This document shows positions 40,501 through 53,557 of a stretch of DNA of 60,000 bases, piece after piece. Made by a program: the position numbers and the translations under genes. The stretch spans positions 8,570,001 through 8,630,000 of the forward strand of contig NC_045150.1 in the NCBI RefSeq assembly GCF_008831285.2, given 5' to 3'. Every line of letters begins with the position of its first letter. Within the stretch, counting starts at the first letter, position 1. This DNA is from Nymphaea colorata (taxonomy: Eukaryota; Streptophyta; Magnoliopsida; Nymphaeales; Nymphaeaceae). Below the pieces are notes generated by a model that was not told where the DNA came from, ran no database searches, and was given only the letters and a program-made list of their open reading frames with translations.

Positions 40501-43500
40501 TAACTAATCACTTTAGATTAACCCTGACTCTCTTAAACAGAGATTAGAGGACAATAAAAGAAGTTACATCCAAATCCTCATAGAAGACAAAAAAATATTA
40601 AACAATACCCTTAAAGAATTCCTAAATTTCTAATATCTACTCATGTAACATATTGTTTCTCTTCCCCTCAAGCTGGAGCATTTATGTATATCATGCTCAG
40701 CTTGTTACAACATTTTTGGATCCTAGATATAGATAATCGTTTAGTGAAAACAAGGGTAGCATCAGGATCTGGTCGAAACAGTGTCGGACGATGAAGGACC
40801 AGCTCCAGATGATGAAGGGCGTCGAGTGATGGAAAGGTCAGGGCCGGAACTTCACAGCCGGCAAAAAATTTCACAAACTAGTCACGAGCTCTGATTCCAT
40901 GTAGAAATAGTAAAAAGTGAGTATAATAGAGAACGAACACGGATGTAACGTGGAAAACGCCTCAACTAGAGGGAAAAACCACAGGTGAGGAGGACTGGTG
41001 CCCACTAGGAACCAGACACACTCTCTCTTAAAGATTTCATTAACTCCAAAATTAGGGTTTACACAGCTTAAGTAAGGCCATAAACTGAATCGGATCCATA
41101 TCCAGACCCAGATCCAGACCCAATAGGTGACCCAAATACAACATATGTCAACAAAATGCAAAAAGAAAAAAAGGGTAATGTTTCTCCTTTGCATAAAAGA
41201 ATTTGTATGGCTTTCGAGGTTTTTCAATCGGAGCTCTATGGTTCATTTACTTTTCCCTAAAATATCCAATCCTCCATACATCCCGAAACCTTTCACCCTT
41301 TTGAAACATTTCCTGTCAAAAGCCCCCTTTACGGACAGTTTCTAAAATGCATTGTCATTGACAGAACTCTTGCTCTTTCGTTTCTTCTGTTTTCAATTCT
41401 TAAATATTGATTATATTTTTTGCTTGGCAGCCAACTCTTCACAAACCAAGCATGATGGCACATGTTGCTCGTGTCCTCAAAGGGGAGAAGACACTGCGCA
41501 TGCACTATGCAAACTGCAGGTTTCAGCTTCTGCTCTCCAATGGTTCTTGCGAATGTCTTTTCTTTTATTTAATTTTTTGTACGTTGTCTCCAAGCTCTCT
41601 GTGTGTGTCTTGTGCAGCACATACAATGCTGATTTTGATGGTGATGAAATGAATGTGCACTTTCCACAAGATGAAATCGCTCGGGCTGAAGCATATAACA
41701 TTGTGAATGCAAATGAGCAGTACATTGTGCCAACAAAGGGTGAACCCATCCGGGGTTTAATTCAGGTTCTAGTTTCTCCTTTTTGTTGTTGTTTTGTTGG
41801 CATTTTACACATTGGGCCATTTAGTTTCTTAATATTCATTTGCTTCATTCCAGGATCATATCGCAAGTTCTGTCCTCCTCACAAAGAAAGACACATTCTT
41901 AACTAGGGAGGAGTACCACCACCTCCTGTATAGTGCTTGTGCAATGGCTAATCAAGGGGAAATTAGTCGAAAGTGTTGTATGATTAAATCTGAAAGGGAT
42001 ATCCATCCTATTTTTCCTGCTATATGGAAGCCGTATCCTTTGTGGACCGGAAAGCAGGTAAACATATTTTACCATATTACAAGGAGTGCTGGATGTATTA
42101 TTACAGTAGTTCTTCTACGTTGCTGTAATTCCATTTTGCTTTGGATATAGCATTGGGCACACGTGTTTTTAGTTGTTGCGTTTCTTATCTTCTGCCTTCT
42201 AAGAGAACCATTTTACGTTGTTGATCTCATTTGGTAAGCGTTAACCTATTTTTGTGTGCTGTTAATTTAGATTATAACGACAATCCTGAATCATGTTACC
42301 CATGGTATGCCACCACTTACTGTGGAAAATGTGGCGAAGATTCATGACTACAATATCATCCCCAAAGGTTGTCAGGGAGATGCAAATACTTTGCACTGTC
42401 AGTGCCTGATGAGCAAGAATGAATTCCTTTATGGGGTTATAGACAAGGCTCAGTATGGCAAGTATGGCCTTGTTCATATGGTCCAGGAGCTTTACGGTGA
42501 AAATACTGCAGGACTCTTGCTGTCCATTCTGAGTCGTCTATTTACGGCATTTTTGCAGGTCTTGGAAGCTCCTTATCACCATACCTAATCTTTTTCTGTG
42601 GTTTTTATATTAGTCTTTTCTGGCTTGCAAATGATTATGATACTGGTATTAATTGTTGGTTAGATGCATGGATTCACCTGCGGAGTTGATGATCTTCTTT
42701 TGGTACCAGAGTCAGAGGTTTTAAGGACTGAAAGTACCAATAGATGTGAGAGCATTGGTGAATCTGTTCATTCAAAGTTCCTTGGCGTGGAGTATGATCA
42801 ATTGGGTAAGCTAACTTATTTTCCCCTGCAGTTGACATTTATTTCATGATAGTTTGTCTTTGACTTGCTGTGCTCATAAATAATCAACAGTTTGAATGTT
42901 ATGCCAACAAATCTTGTTCTGCACAGAAGGGATTTACTCACCATTGGGTGCTTGTCAACTATCTGCTCAAGCCAGATTCATTTTCTCAATTTTGGAGTGA
43001 CCAAACAGAAACGGAATGGACATAAACAGTTTTGTTTTGTTGATAGGAACCACCGGGTAGTTGTAGTCCTTATAGGGCATGGATTAGGCTTGATTCACCC
43101 AATGAAATTTTAACCAGGTGTAGTATCCAATGTAGATAAGATATTCTTATCTTTGAATTAATAAAATTTGTTAATACTCGTTGAGATATTGGTCCTTGTC
43201 CTTTTACTAGCTCCTATAATTCAGGCCCTAGACATTGCTGGCTATTAGTGGACCCTGGTGGAAACTGTAAGAGTAGATATAATGACAGTTTTATTTTATA
43301 AATAACTACTGCAAGAAGTAAAAAGTTTGGAGCTATTTGGCTGCAATAGTCTAAATTTCCATATTAATATTATGGTTATCCAACTACTGTTCTGCATTAC
43401 CTCGCGTCAGTTTCAAACTGAATCTTCATATGCATTGGTAATGTAAAAGGTCAGACCACTTTTCAGTAAAATTTTAGAAAAAAAGGACTTGTATTTGATA

Positions 43501-46500
43501 GAATATCAAACTGAAACCAAGATTGAACATAAAATGCAACTTTTAAGATGAAATCTTCATTGGTCTTCAAGGTGCTCCATGGTAGCAGCAGCAGCCAACA
43601 TAACACAGTCAGAAATAAGAACCGTACAGTTCCTAAGGGCCGAAACCCTAACATAGCATACATAAAAAGAGATAAAGTACCTAATTTCCCTTACTTACAA
43701 GGGGTAAAATAGTAAAACAAGTTACAACACATTATAATAAGGTAGACAAGAATAGACTTTGACTAAGAGAAACAGTTTGTCTCTAGAATTTTAACACTCC
43801 CCCTCAAACTTGGCATGATTGAATGACATAATCCCAAGTTTGCTAACAAATTTTCTAAACTTCAATGGTGGCAAACTCTTTGTAAACATGTCAGCAACCT
43901 GGACTTCAGTTCTTGTGTGATCAAGAGAAATCAATCCTTCTTCATATGCTCTTCTTGTAAATTGGCAATCAATCTTAATCTGCTTAGTTCTTTCACAAAA
44001 TTCTGGAATTTTTGGCAATATGAATTGCATTCTTGTTGTCACAAATCAGTTTAGTCTTATTGACCATAAGAATTTAAATTTCATTTAGCATCCATCTTCT
44101 CCATATTATTTCAACTATAGTTTGGGCCATGGCCTTATATTCAGCCTCAGTCGTAGATAAAGCTACTCTTTGTTGGTTCTTTCTGTTCCTAGAGATTATA
44201 GACTTGCCAAGGAAGATGCAAAATCCTGTTGTAGATAACTGATCACTTATTGATCTACCAAAATCACCATCATAGAAGGCTACAAGTTCTTCAGAATTTG
44301 AAGAAGATGGATTGATGTAGGAGCACTCATGAATTGACTTACTACATGGACTGCATCTGTTATATCAGGTCTAGAAATGGTTAGATGAATCAATCTTGCA
44401 ACAAGTTGTCCGAAAATTGTAGGATCTTCTAATTTCTTTCCTTCAAGAAGTCTTAGCTTGACATTTGTTTCCATAAGAGTTTCCACTCTTTTATTATCAT
44501 CATGTAGTCTAGCTTTGGCCACAAGATTTGCTGTATATTTGTGTTGGAATAGAAACAGTCCTCTTCTTGAGTAAACAACTTCTAAACCCAATAAATACTT
44601 TAAGAAACCAGGATCTTTCATTTCAAATGTTTGTGCAAGTCTTTTCTTTGTTTCATCAATAATTTTATGTTCATCTCCAGTGATAATCATATCATCAACA
44701 TAAAAAGCAATAAACATTCACCTTTTTGTGCAAAGGATACAAACAATGAAGGGTCATGAAATTTTGCTTAAATCCAATTTCTTTGACAGTTGTACTAAAC
44801 TTTTCAAAACATGCTTGTTGGGCCTATTTTAGCCCATAAAGGGCCCTCTTTAATTTGCATACTTTGCCTTCTGAATCTTAAACACCAGTTAGAATTCATG
44901 CAAGATATACCTGTAAAGGAATCACCTGAAGGAGACATAGAGGAAGTGGAGGCAGTTAACCCACTATGAGCAAGGAGTTCTTGGATACTCTCAAGAATGT
45001 TGGCATGTGACATGTGATTCTTATCTCCAGTAGAAGAATTAGCAACATAGGCTTCTTTCTTCTTCTTCAAAAGTGGGCAATTGAATTTCATGTGCCCCAA
45101 ATTCTTTACAATAGTTACATCATATGTTACTTGTATCTTTTCTTCTATTAAGAAACCTCCTCTATCTCCTTTTCCACCATAGGTTTTAGTCACAGCAAGA
45201 ATTGATTCCTCTATGCTTTTTCCTCCTAGAGACTTATTCTTTTTTTCTTCAGCCATAAGTTTGGAGACTGCTTTTACCAAAGAGGGATGACTCTGGTGAT
45301 GTAAGATCCACTTCTTATACCCTCAAATTCTGCCCTCAACGTAATAAAAAAATCTATGACATATTGCTGGTCTTTTGCATCTGATTCCAGTTTCTTGCAT
45401 TGCGAACATTCTTTATATTTAGCACATCTTACATTAGGTAGCATCATAGCAAGATTATCTGAAATTTGCTTAAATTTGACAAAAAAATGCTGAATGGACT
45501 CTTCTCTTTGCCTTAAACTTCTCAAATCCTGTGCCAACTGATACCTTTTTGCCTCAATTTGATTGGGCATACATCAGTTTGAGATATTCCCAAATATCTT
45601 TGCATTTTCAAAGTTGATTATGCTTAGAGCTATATTAGATTCCGTAGCTCCAAGTAGCCATGACTTTACTTTAGAGTTACTTTTTTCCCATTCGCCAAAT
45701 GCTGTCGCAAAATCTTCAGCGTCATCTTCAGGTTTTCTCTTAGAACGATCAAGATATTCCCCCAATACCCAAGTCCCTTTAGAACTGCCTTCATGTATTC
45801 AGCTCAGCCCAATATACATGGTTTGACCTATCAAATTTTACAGCAGTCACTTGTTCGAGCTCCTTTCTATCCATATTTATAAGATTCAACAATCTATAGA
45901 TTATGAACCAAGTTTATATGAAGAATCAGTACATAGCCAATGCAATGACTGATATGGACAATGTAAAGATAAATAAACTGACTATAATATCAGTAAATGG
46001 ACAACTGAGGGTATGAGATTTTCCACAATAATACTGTCTTTCAACCTCACAACATCAAAACAGTACTTCCCAACTTCACTTTTCCTCATAGCAAACCCCA
46101 GCAACAGAACCAGTAATGCTGATAAACCCTTAAACAGGTTGACAACTCATATCCGACCCAAGATTAACCCATAACAGCTCTGAGTTCAACGCAGCTTCAG
46201 ATTGTGCAATTTCAAGCTGGAATACGAACAACTACTTCCAAAAACGAAGGAAAAATCAAACATGCCTTGGTCAGATCGTATGCTCAAGCTCTGATACCAT
46301 ATTAAAATATCAGACCCAAACCATGATTGAACAGAAAATGGAACTCTTCAGATGAAATCCTTATTAGTCTTCAAGTTGCTCCATGGCAGCAACAGCAGCC
46401 AACATAACACAGTCAAAAAATAAGAACCGTACAGTTCCTATGGGCTGAACCCTAACTTAAGTTACAGAAAAAAAAGTACCTAATTGCCTTCACTTGCAAG

Positions 46501-49500
46501 GGGTAAAATAGTAAAACAGGTTAAAACAGATTATAATGAAGTAGACAGGCATAGACTTTGATTAAGAAGAAATAGTTTGACTCTAGAATTTTAACATATA
46601 TCACCTCCAAACTAAACTTGCTATCAACATTCACACCCTGTTGGAGAGGACCATGAACTGACCAATCAAACGCATGAATATTAATGATTACCAGACGCGA
46701 AGTACATGATATTTTCAAACGAAAAAGTTTTTTAATATATTTTTTGTTGTCGTGTTTTTTAATGTACAGGTCTGGGTCTGGACCCGGTCCAGTGTGTGCT
46801 CCTGTTTAGGCTTGTTGAGGCTCTACTTATATCTTTGTAACCCTAATTTGTGGGTATGAATGAAAGTTTATGAGAGTATCTGGTTGCTAGTAGGCACCAG
46901 TCCTCCTCACCCGTGGTTTTTTCCCTCTAGTTGAGGGGTTTTCCACGTTACATTTGCGTTCGTTACTCGTTCCCTCGCTTTTACTGTTTCTACATGGTAT
47001 CAGAGCCAGTGACTAGTTTGTGAAATTTTTGCTGGCCATGAAGTTCCGGCCCTGACCTTTCCATCGCTTGCTGCCCTTGTTCCCCCGCCGCGCCGCTTCC
47101 ATTGTTGCCGCCGATTTCGGCTGCTCTGGCTGCTGGTTTCTGGCTGCAGCCCGACATCGTTGCCCAGCTCACGCCCAACGTGTTCCGTCGCCAGTGCAGT
47201 CCAACTCTGCCTTCTCTGCCGTCGCCCTAAGTCCCCGTCGCTCAGCATCTATCAGCGCCTAGCGTCGTCCATCGCTCAGAGCTCACCGTCGCCTGCCATT
47301 TGGTGCTTCGTTGCTGTTGCCTGAGGCCTCCCTTGCTATTTGCCATCGTCTGGTGTGTGCCGGTTGCCGTTGTTCTCTTCCTGCCCGTGAAGCCCGTGGA
47401 GATCTGTCGCCTGATTTCGCTGCTCCATTCTGTGTCACCGCCTAGCATTGCCTCCATCGTCCGACGCTTTGTTGTCGGCATCGCCTAGAACTGATCTGTC
47501 TGCTGCCTGCGTCCCTACCTAGCATCGTCCCGTCTGCTTTATCGGTTGCCGTTTGTTGTTCATTCTTTGTGCCTGTTTCTTGGTTAGGCCTTTTGCTTTG
47601 GTGAACCCAACGTGTTTGTGGTTTCTCATATGGGGGAGTGGATTATTGACAGTTGTGCTACCCACCACATGACTGGCGATCCTAAGGTCTTTCATGGGTA
47701 TAAGCTTTCGTCAAGAAAGGAACGAGTGTCTCTTGCCGATGGTTCCTATTTCTGTGGCTAGAAAAGGGAGTCTCTCACTTTTGAACAAGTTCTTAGTCCA
47801 CAATGCTCTACATGTTCCTCATCTTCCCTTGAACCTTTTGTTGATTAGCAAGATTACAAAATAGTTGAATTGTGAACTTATTTTTTCTGCTGATCGTTGT
47901 GTTCTGTAGGACCTGGTGACAGGGAAGATGATTGAGATTGGTTTGTTTTCTGAAAGGCTATACCGTTTAACTATGTGTGCCTCTACTGCCATCATGACAG
48001 CCGCCAACAAAACAACGAAGGGTAGAGAGGACTCCCTTTAGTCGATTCGGCATTGGCATGAACGCCTTGGACACCTTTCTTTTGGAATTTTGAGACAGTT
48101 ATTTCTTGATCTATGTATCAGGTTAGATATGACTATTGGCCAAACATGTTAGGGCTTCATACCTTGTGTCTATCCATCGTTCTAACAAGGTGTTTGCCAT
48201 GATTCATTCTGATGTGTGGGGGCCTTCAGAAATTCCTTCTTGTCATGGTTTTCAGTATTTTATCACCTTTATAGATGATTGTTCTCAGAACACCATTGTT
48301 TACTTGCCGAAAGACCGTAGTGAAGTTCTTACTGTCATAGAAACTTTCATTACTTATGTGGAAACTCAATATGGAGCATCTGTTAAAGACCTTTCGATCT
48401 GACAATGCTTGTGAATATACTTGCCAGTTTGTTGATAGCTTCTTTCGAAAAAAAGGAATTGTTCATGAGACTTCATGTAGTTATACTCCTCCTCAAAATA
48501 GAGTTGCTGAACGAAAGAATCGCCAATTATTGAATATGACTCAGGCTCTTCTTTTTCAACGTCATGTTCCAAAAAAGTATTGGGGGGATGCTGTGTTGAC
48601 CAGTGCGTATCTTATTAACCGTATGCCTAGTCGTGTGTTGAATGGGCAGACGCCTCATTCTATGTTACCAGGGAGTCGTTAACCTTTCTCTCTTCCACCT
48701 AGAGTTTTTCGTTGTCTCTGCTTTATTCAGAATCATAGTCCTCATATTAAAAAGCTTGATCCAAGGTCTATGAAGGGCATATTTCTGGGTTATTCTCCCA
48801 CTCAGAAAGGGTGCACGTGTTGTGACCCTTCCACTAGTTGTGCATGTGTTTCTAAAGATGTCGCTTTTCTTGAACATGCTTCCTATTTTGGTGAAAATTC
48901 TCTTCAGGGGGAGAAATCTATGTCAAGAGAAGAGTATTCTCCGAGTCAAGATATTCAGTTCATAGATTTCTTGGACTATAGGCGGGAGGAGAGTCAAGCA
49001 GTTGATGAAAGGGGTTCTACTGAGATTGGAAAAGAATGTAGTGATGAAAGGGGTTCTACTGGGATTGAGGAGGAACATAGTCACCTTTTTGGGCAAGTTT
49101 ACTCTAGGCGAAGAGTCTGTACAGATGAGGTGACAGGTGGTGGGAATTTTACTCCCAATCCAGTTAGTCCTTCCATGGATGATCCAAGTCATGCTTGGGA
49201 GAAACAAGTTGAAGAAGACATTCAGACTGTTGCTGCAAGTGAAGAGCTTCCTATCGCCTTGCGAAAGGGTGTCAGGTCATGTACTCAACATCCTACTAGT
49301 AACTTTGTTTCATATTCTAGACTGAGCAAGGACTACAAATGTTTTGTATCTTCTCTTTCTTTGGCTGTGATTCCTAGTAATGTTGCTGAGGGTCAGAGTG
49401 ATCCCAAGTGGACTTATGCAATGCAAGAAGAGATGGAAGCCTTGAACAGAAACAAGACATGGGAGGTGGTAAAGATTCCTGAAGCCGCTCATTTGGTAGG

Positions 49501-52500
49501 ATCCAAGTGGGTTTACACCATTAAGTATAAGCCAAATGGGAATATAGACAGATATAAAGCTCGACTTCTTGCTTGCCAAGGGGTTCAGTCAAAAATTTGG
49601 AATCGATTACTTGGAGACCTTTGCTCCCGTTGCGAAGATGAAGACTGTCAGAGTCATTATATCCTTTGCTGTGATAAAGGAGTGGAAGTTGTACCAACTT
49701 GATGTCCAGAACACATTTCTCAATGGAAACCTTGAAGAGGAAGTATATATGTGTATGCCTCCAGGATATGAGGAACCTGGAAAATGTTGCAAGGTAAGAA
49801 AAGCTCTATATAGGCTCAAACAATCTCCTCGAGCATGGTTTGAACGACTTAGACTTGTAATGAGACAATATGGATATTACCAAGGAAATGGCGATCATAC
49901 ACTCTTTGTGAAGAGGAATGAACAAAATGTTACTATTTTGTTGGTACATGTTGATGATATGATTATCATAGGTGATGATGATGAAGATCTCAAGGACCTT
50001 AGTAAGTTGAAATATTTCCTTGACATTGAAATTGCTAGGTCTGGTACTAGCCTTGTGCTAAATCAATAGAAGTACACTCTAGATTTGTTAGAGGAGATCG
50101 AGAAACTGGGGTGTAGACCGACTTCTACTCCTCTAAATGTTGACCATAAGCTGAGTCTTAGAGATGGGGAGCCTCTCTGTGAAGAGGCCAAGAGAAAATA
50201 TCAACGCCTTGTGGGGAAATTGATTTATCTTACTCTCACTAGACTTGATATTACCTTAGCTGTGAATGTGATGAGTCAGTTCATGCATGCTCCCATGGAT
50301 GCTCACTTGAAGGCTGTCGACATGATCTTATGCTACTTGAAGAGGAATTCTGGCAAAGGTCTCCTGTATGTTAAGCAAGACACTCTTGGGATTGAAGGTT
50401 ATTCAGATGCAGACTGAGTAGGTTGTATTGACACTAGGAGGTCCACCTCTGGCTATTGTATCTATTTGGAAGGGAATCTCAGAATGTGGAGGAGTAAGAG
50501 GCAAGACGTTTGTTCTCGTTCCAGTGCTGAAGTAGAATACAACGCAATTGCTATGGGAGTTTCTGAGCTTTTGTGGTTGAAAGTATTGTTGACTGATATT
50601 GGTATAAAGGTTGAAGAACCAATGAAGATGTATTGTGATAACAAGTCAACAATCAACTTGGCCAACAACTCTGTGCTTCATGACAGAACAAAGCATGTTG
50701 AGATTGATCGACATTTCATTCGAGAGAGAATTGATGCTAAAGAACTTGTACTTCCTTACATAAGATCTTAAGACCAAACCGCTGATGTCCTGACCAAAGC
50801 CTTGTCTTCAATTTCATTTGAGAGAAATGTATCCAGGTTGGGCATATTTGATCTGTATGCCCAACTTGAGGGGGAGTGTTGACGTGTTTTTAATGTACGG
50901 GTCTGGGTCTGGACCCGGTCCAGTGTGTGCTCCTTTTTAGGCCTATTGAGGCTCTACTTATATCTTTGTAACCCCATTTTTTGGGTATGAATGTAAGTTT
51001 ATGAGAGAGAGTGTCTGGTTGCTAGTAAGCACCAGTCCTCCTCACCCATGGTTTTTTCCCTCTAGTTGAGGGGTTTTCCACGTTACATCTATGTTCGTTA
51101 CTCGTTCCCTCGCTTTTACTGTTTCTACATTTTAAAATTTTAAATTTTCTTGTAATATTTTAATAGCTATTCTGTATTTTGATCAATATTTTTGTAAGAA
51201 AATTACTGGAAAATTCGAACTCTCTAAGTTTCATAATTGTTCTATTATTTTAAATTCTCAATATTTCCTAGAGAAAAAAAAATAAACTTCTTTATTAATA
51301 TCCAAGAAAAACCTAGTTGGTAGGGAAGTAGAAAAGATATTTGTAACAATGGAATGAAAAAGGCATTTGGTTGAATGATACCTGCTCTACACTTTAATAT
51401 AGAAGAAAGAACAAGTATTAGAGAGCCCAAAGCTAAAATTGAATAACATAAAATAAGGCAACAAGTCTTATGTATTATGCCTATGACAAGATGCATCAAC
51501 CTTTACTGCTATAGAAAGGTTATCCTCATCCTACAGCGCACGGCTTCTATCAGCACCATATGAGTTTTAAACTTTGATAACAAGTGATGGAAGTCAGAGG
51601 GATTGCTATCAAACTTTCCTATCTTGATAGTCTCAAAATTTTAAGTAGACACTCGTGGCTGTACATCCAAGGAGCACTACTGTACAATCTGACATGCCTT
51701 AGTGAAATGCACAAACATAAAAGCTTATCAAACTATTTCAATGTGATATGTTGGCTCTTAAAAGGAAAATTTCTGTCAGGGGTGATTAATGAGAAGATTG
51801 TAAGTGAAGCTACTTTTCCTTGTCCACGAGCTAAAATCATTTACCAGCCAATAGAACCAAGTAAATGGCATATGCATTTGTCATTTTTAATTAAAATAAG
51901 CATATCTGTCAACCACTAGAACACCATGCTTTTGGCCATGGAAGTGGGATCTAGATTTCAATTGGTGGCTATTTTGCTGAAAGCACTAGTCCCTAGCAAT
52001 GAATAGAGCCTATCTCCTGGCATGCTAGGAACAGAAAAAATATAGAACTAATGAAAAGGGACAATAAATCCTATAATAATCACATATATGGACACACGTG
52101 AAATTACACACATTGTGCTTGAACCTATCGCATAAAAACCGAGACTTTGTTCTCATGTTTACCCTTGCAACAAGCCATATTTTGGTCCTCTTACCCCTTC
52201 TCCCCTGCCAAAGCAATAGGAAACAATCTTTAGTCAGGCTGGGAACCCGGATATATGCTTGCATATTTAACAGATAGATAATTATTTTGTGCTTCCTTTA
52301 ATTTCTGATCTATAGATGCTTGTATAAAGGTGTTGAAGAATGAAAACTATGATGGACGCCGGTTGGATGCTTTTGACTGTGATCTTTATTTCATTATGGA
52401 AACATTCTAGTTTTCCAAAATAAAATTGTAATTAACTATCGATTGGAAAAGTTATGGCTATGTGCCTTTCTGAAAGTAATTTGCTTGAGCTGTTAGTCCT

Positions 52501-53526
52501 GGGATTGACCAATATCCATCCTATGTTATGTAGATCCTCTATCGTTGCAAAGGGAGATTGAGAATGTTCTGCGCACTAATGGGGAATCTGCAACAGAGCG
52601 TTTGGATGCTTTAATGTCCAGTGAGCTCAATGAGTTGACCAATGAATTAAATAAAAAAGTTTTTCCCGATGGGCTGCTGAAACCATTCCCAAACAATTGT
52701 GTCTTCTTGATGACAGCAAGTGGTGCGAAAGGTTCCAATGTGAGTAATCCTCATGTGCATTGATAATTATTTTTTCTTACTGTCTGCATATTACTTTTCA
52801 TTATGAAGATTTTTGTTGTGATTGTTTAGGCTGTCCTATTTCAGAGTTCAGACCGACAAATTATTGTTGGTGGAAAATTAATTGTTGTCTTTATTTTTTG
52901 ACCACTTATGCTAGTATCTTGGTGGACTTAGAAATTTGTTATTTATTCCTCAACCTAGCTAAAGTAGAATGTACGCTGTTTGTGCATGCTGATGACCTGA
53001 ACACAGTCGAAATGCTTTTGGCTGACAGCAGTTTGAGTGTATAATTGGATAAACATGATTGGAATAAGTTATTGTCATCACCCCAGCTAGAAGGCTGATC
53101 AAAGCAGAGGACCTGTATAATTCTTTTGTAGTTAATGTTTGTTGTCATTGGTACTTTAACTTAAAATATGTTCTGATTTTAAATGCTTCAGCTTAGTCCA
53201 AATTCTGAAACCTAAGCACTAGATTTGGTTTGTGTGTTATTGGAAAATTCATCATCATCTTCAATGTTTTCATCTTTTTCCCCAAGTTCCTAAGGGTCAT
53301 CGTAGCGCATTTGTGCCTTTTTAATTTGTTTTTGCATCTTCTTTTGCAGTAAAGCATTAATCATATTCATACATTGCTAGCGCACAAATGGTGGAAAAGA
53401 GGTTCTCTGGTTTTCCAAAGCATGGAGACACATCACTATGTGTCCCTGCAAAATGGTGCTTCTTTCTAATAATCTCTCCTAAAAATATATTGTTCCAATA
53501 GTTGCATTGAATTCTTAATCGATTGC

Positions 53527-53557
<31 letters not shown>

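Larger units (their letters stand above)
46745..51129 (+). mobile_element. Copia LTR retrotransposon lacking gag
   Basis: LTRs 46745-46994 and 50877-51129 (250 and 253 bp) share TGTTG...TTTCTACA ends and differ by about 16 substitutions plus small indels by eye. The primer site TGGTATCAGAGCC is at 46995-47007 and GAGGGGGAG abuts the 3' LTR. The flanks TTTTT and TTTTA match at 4 of 5. Gag is absent: a GC-rich leader (47008-47630) runs straight into protease. In intron 13, same strand as the host, 148 bp from the reverse Copia. Confidence 0.92.

Noticed and set aside
47000-47500. Several overlapping open frames rich in Arg/Ala/Ser
   Set aside because: They lie in the GC-rich untranslated leader of the Copia element at 46745 and have no gag resemblance.
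52760-53044. 94-codon frame in intron 14
   Set aside because: It is intron read-through after the gtgagt donor; the next exon VNFMQ follows exon 14 exactly.
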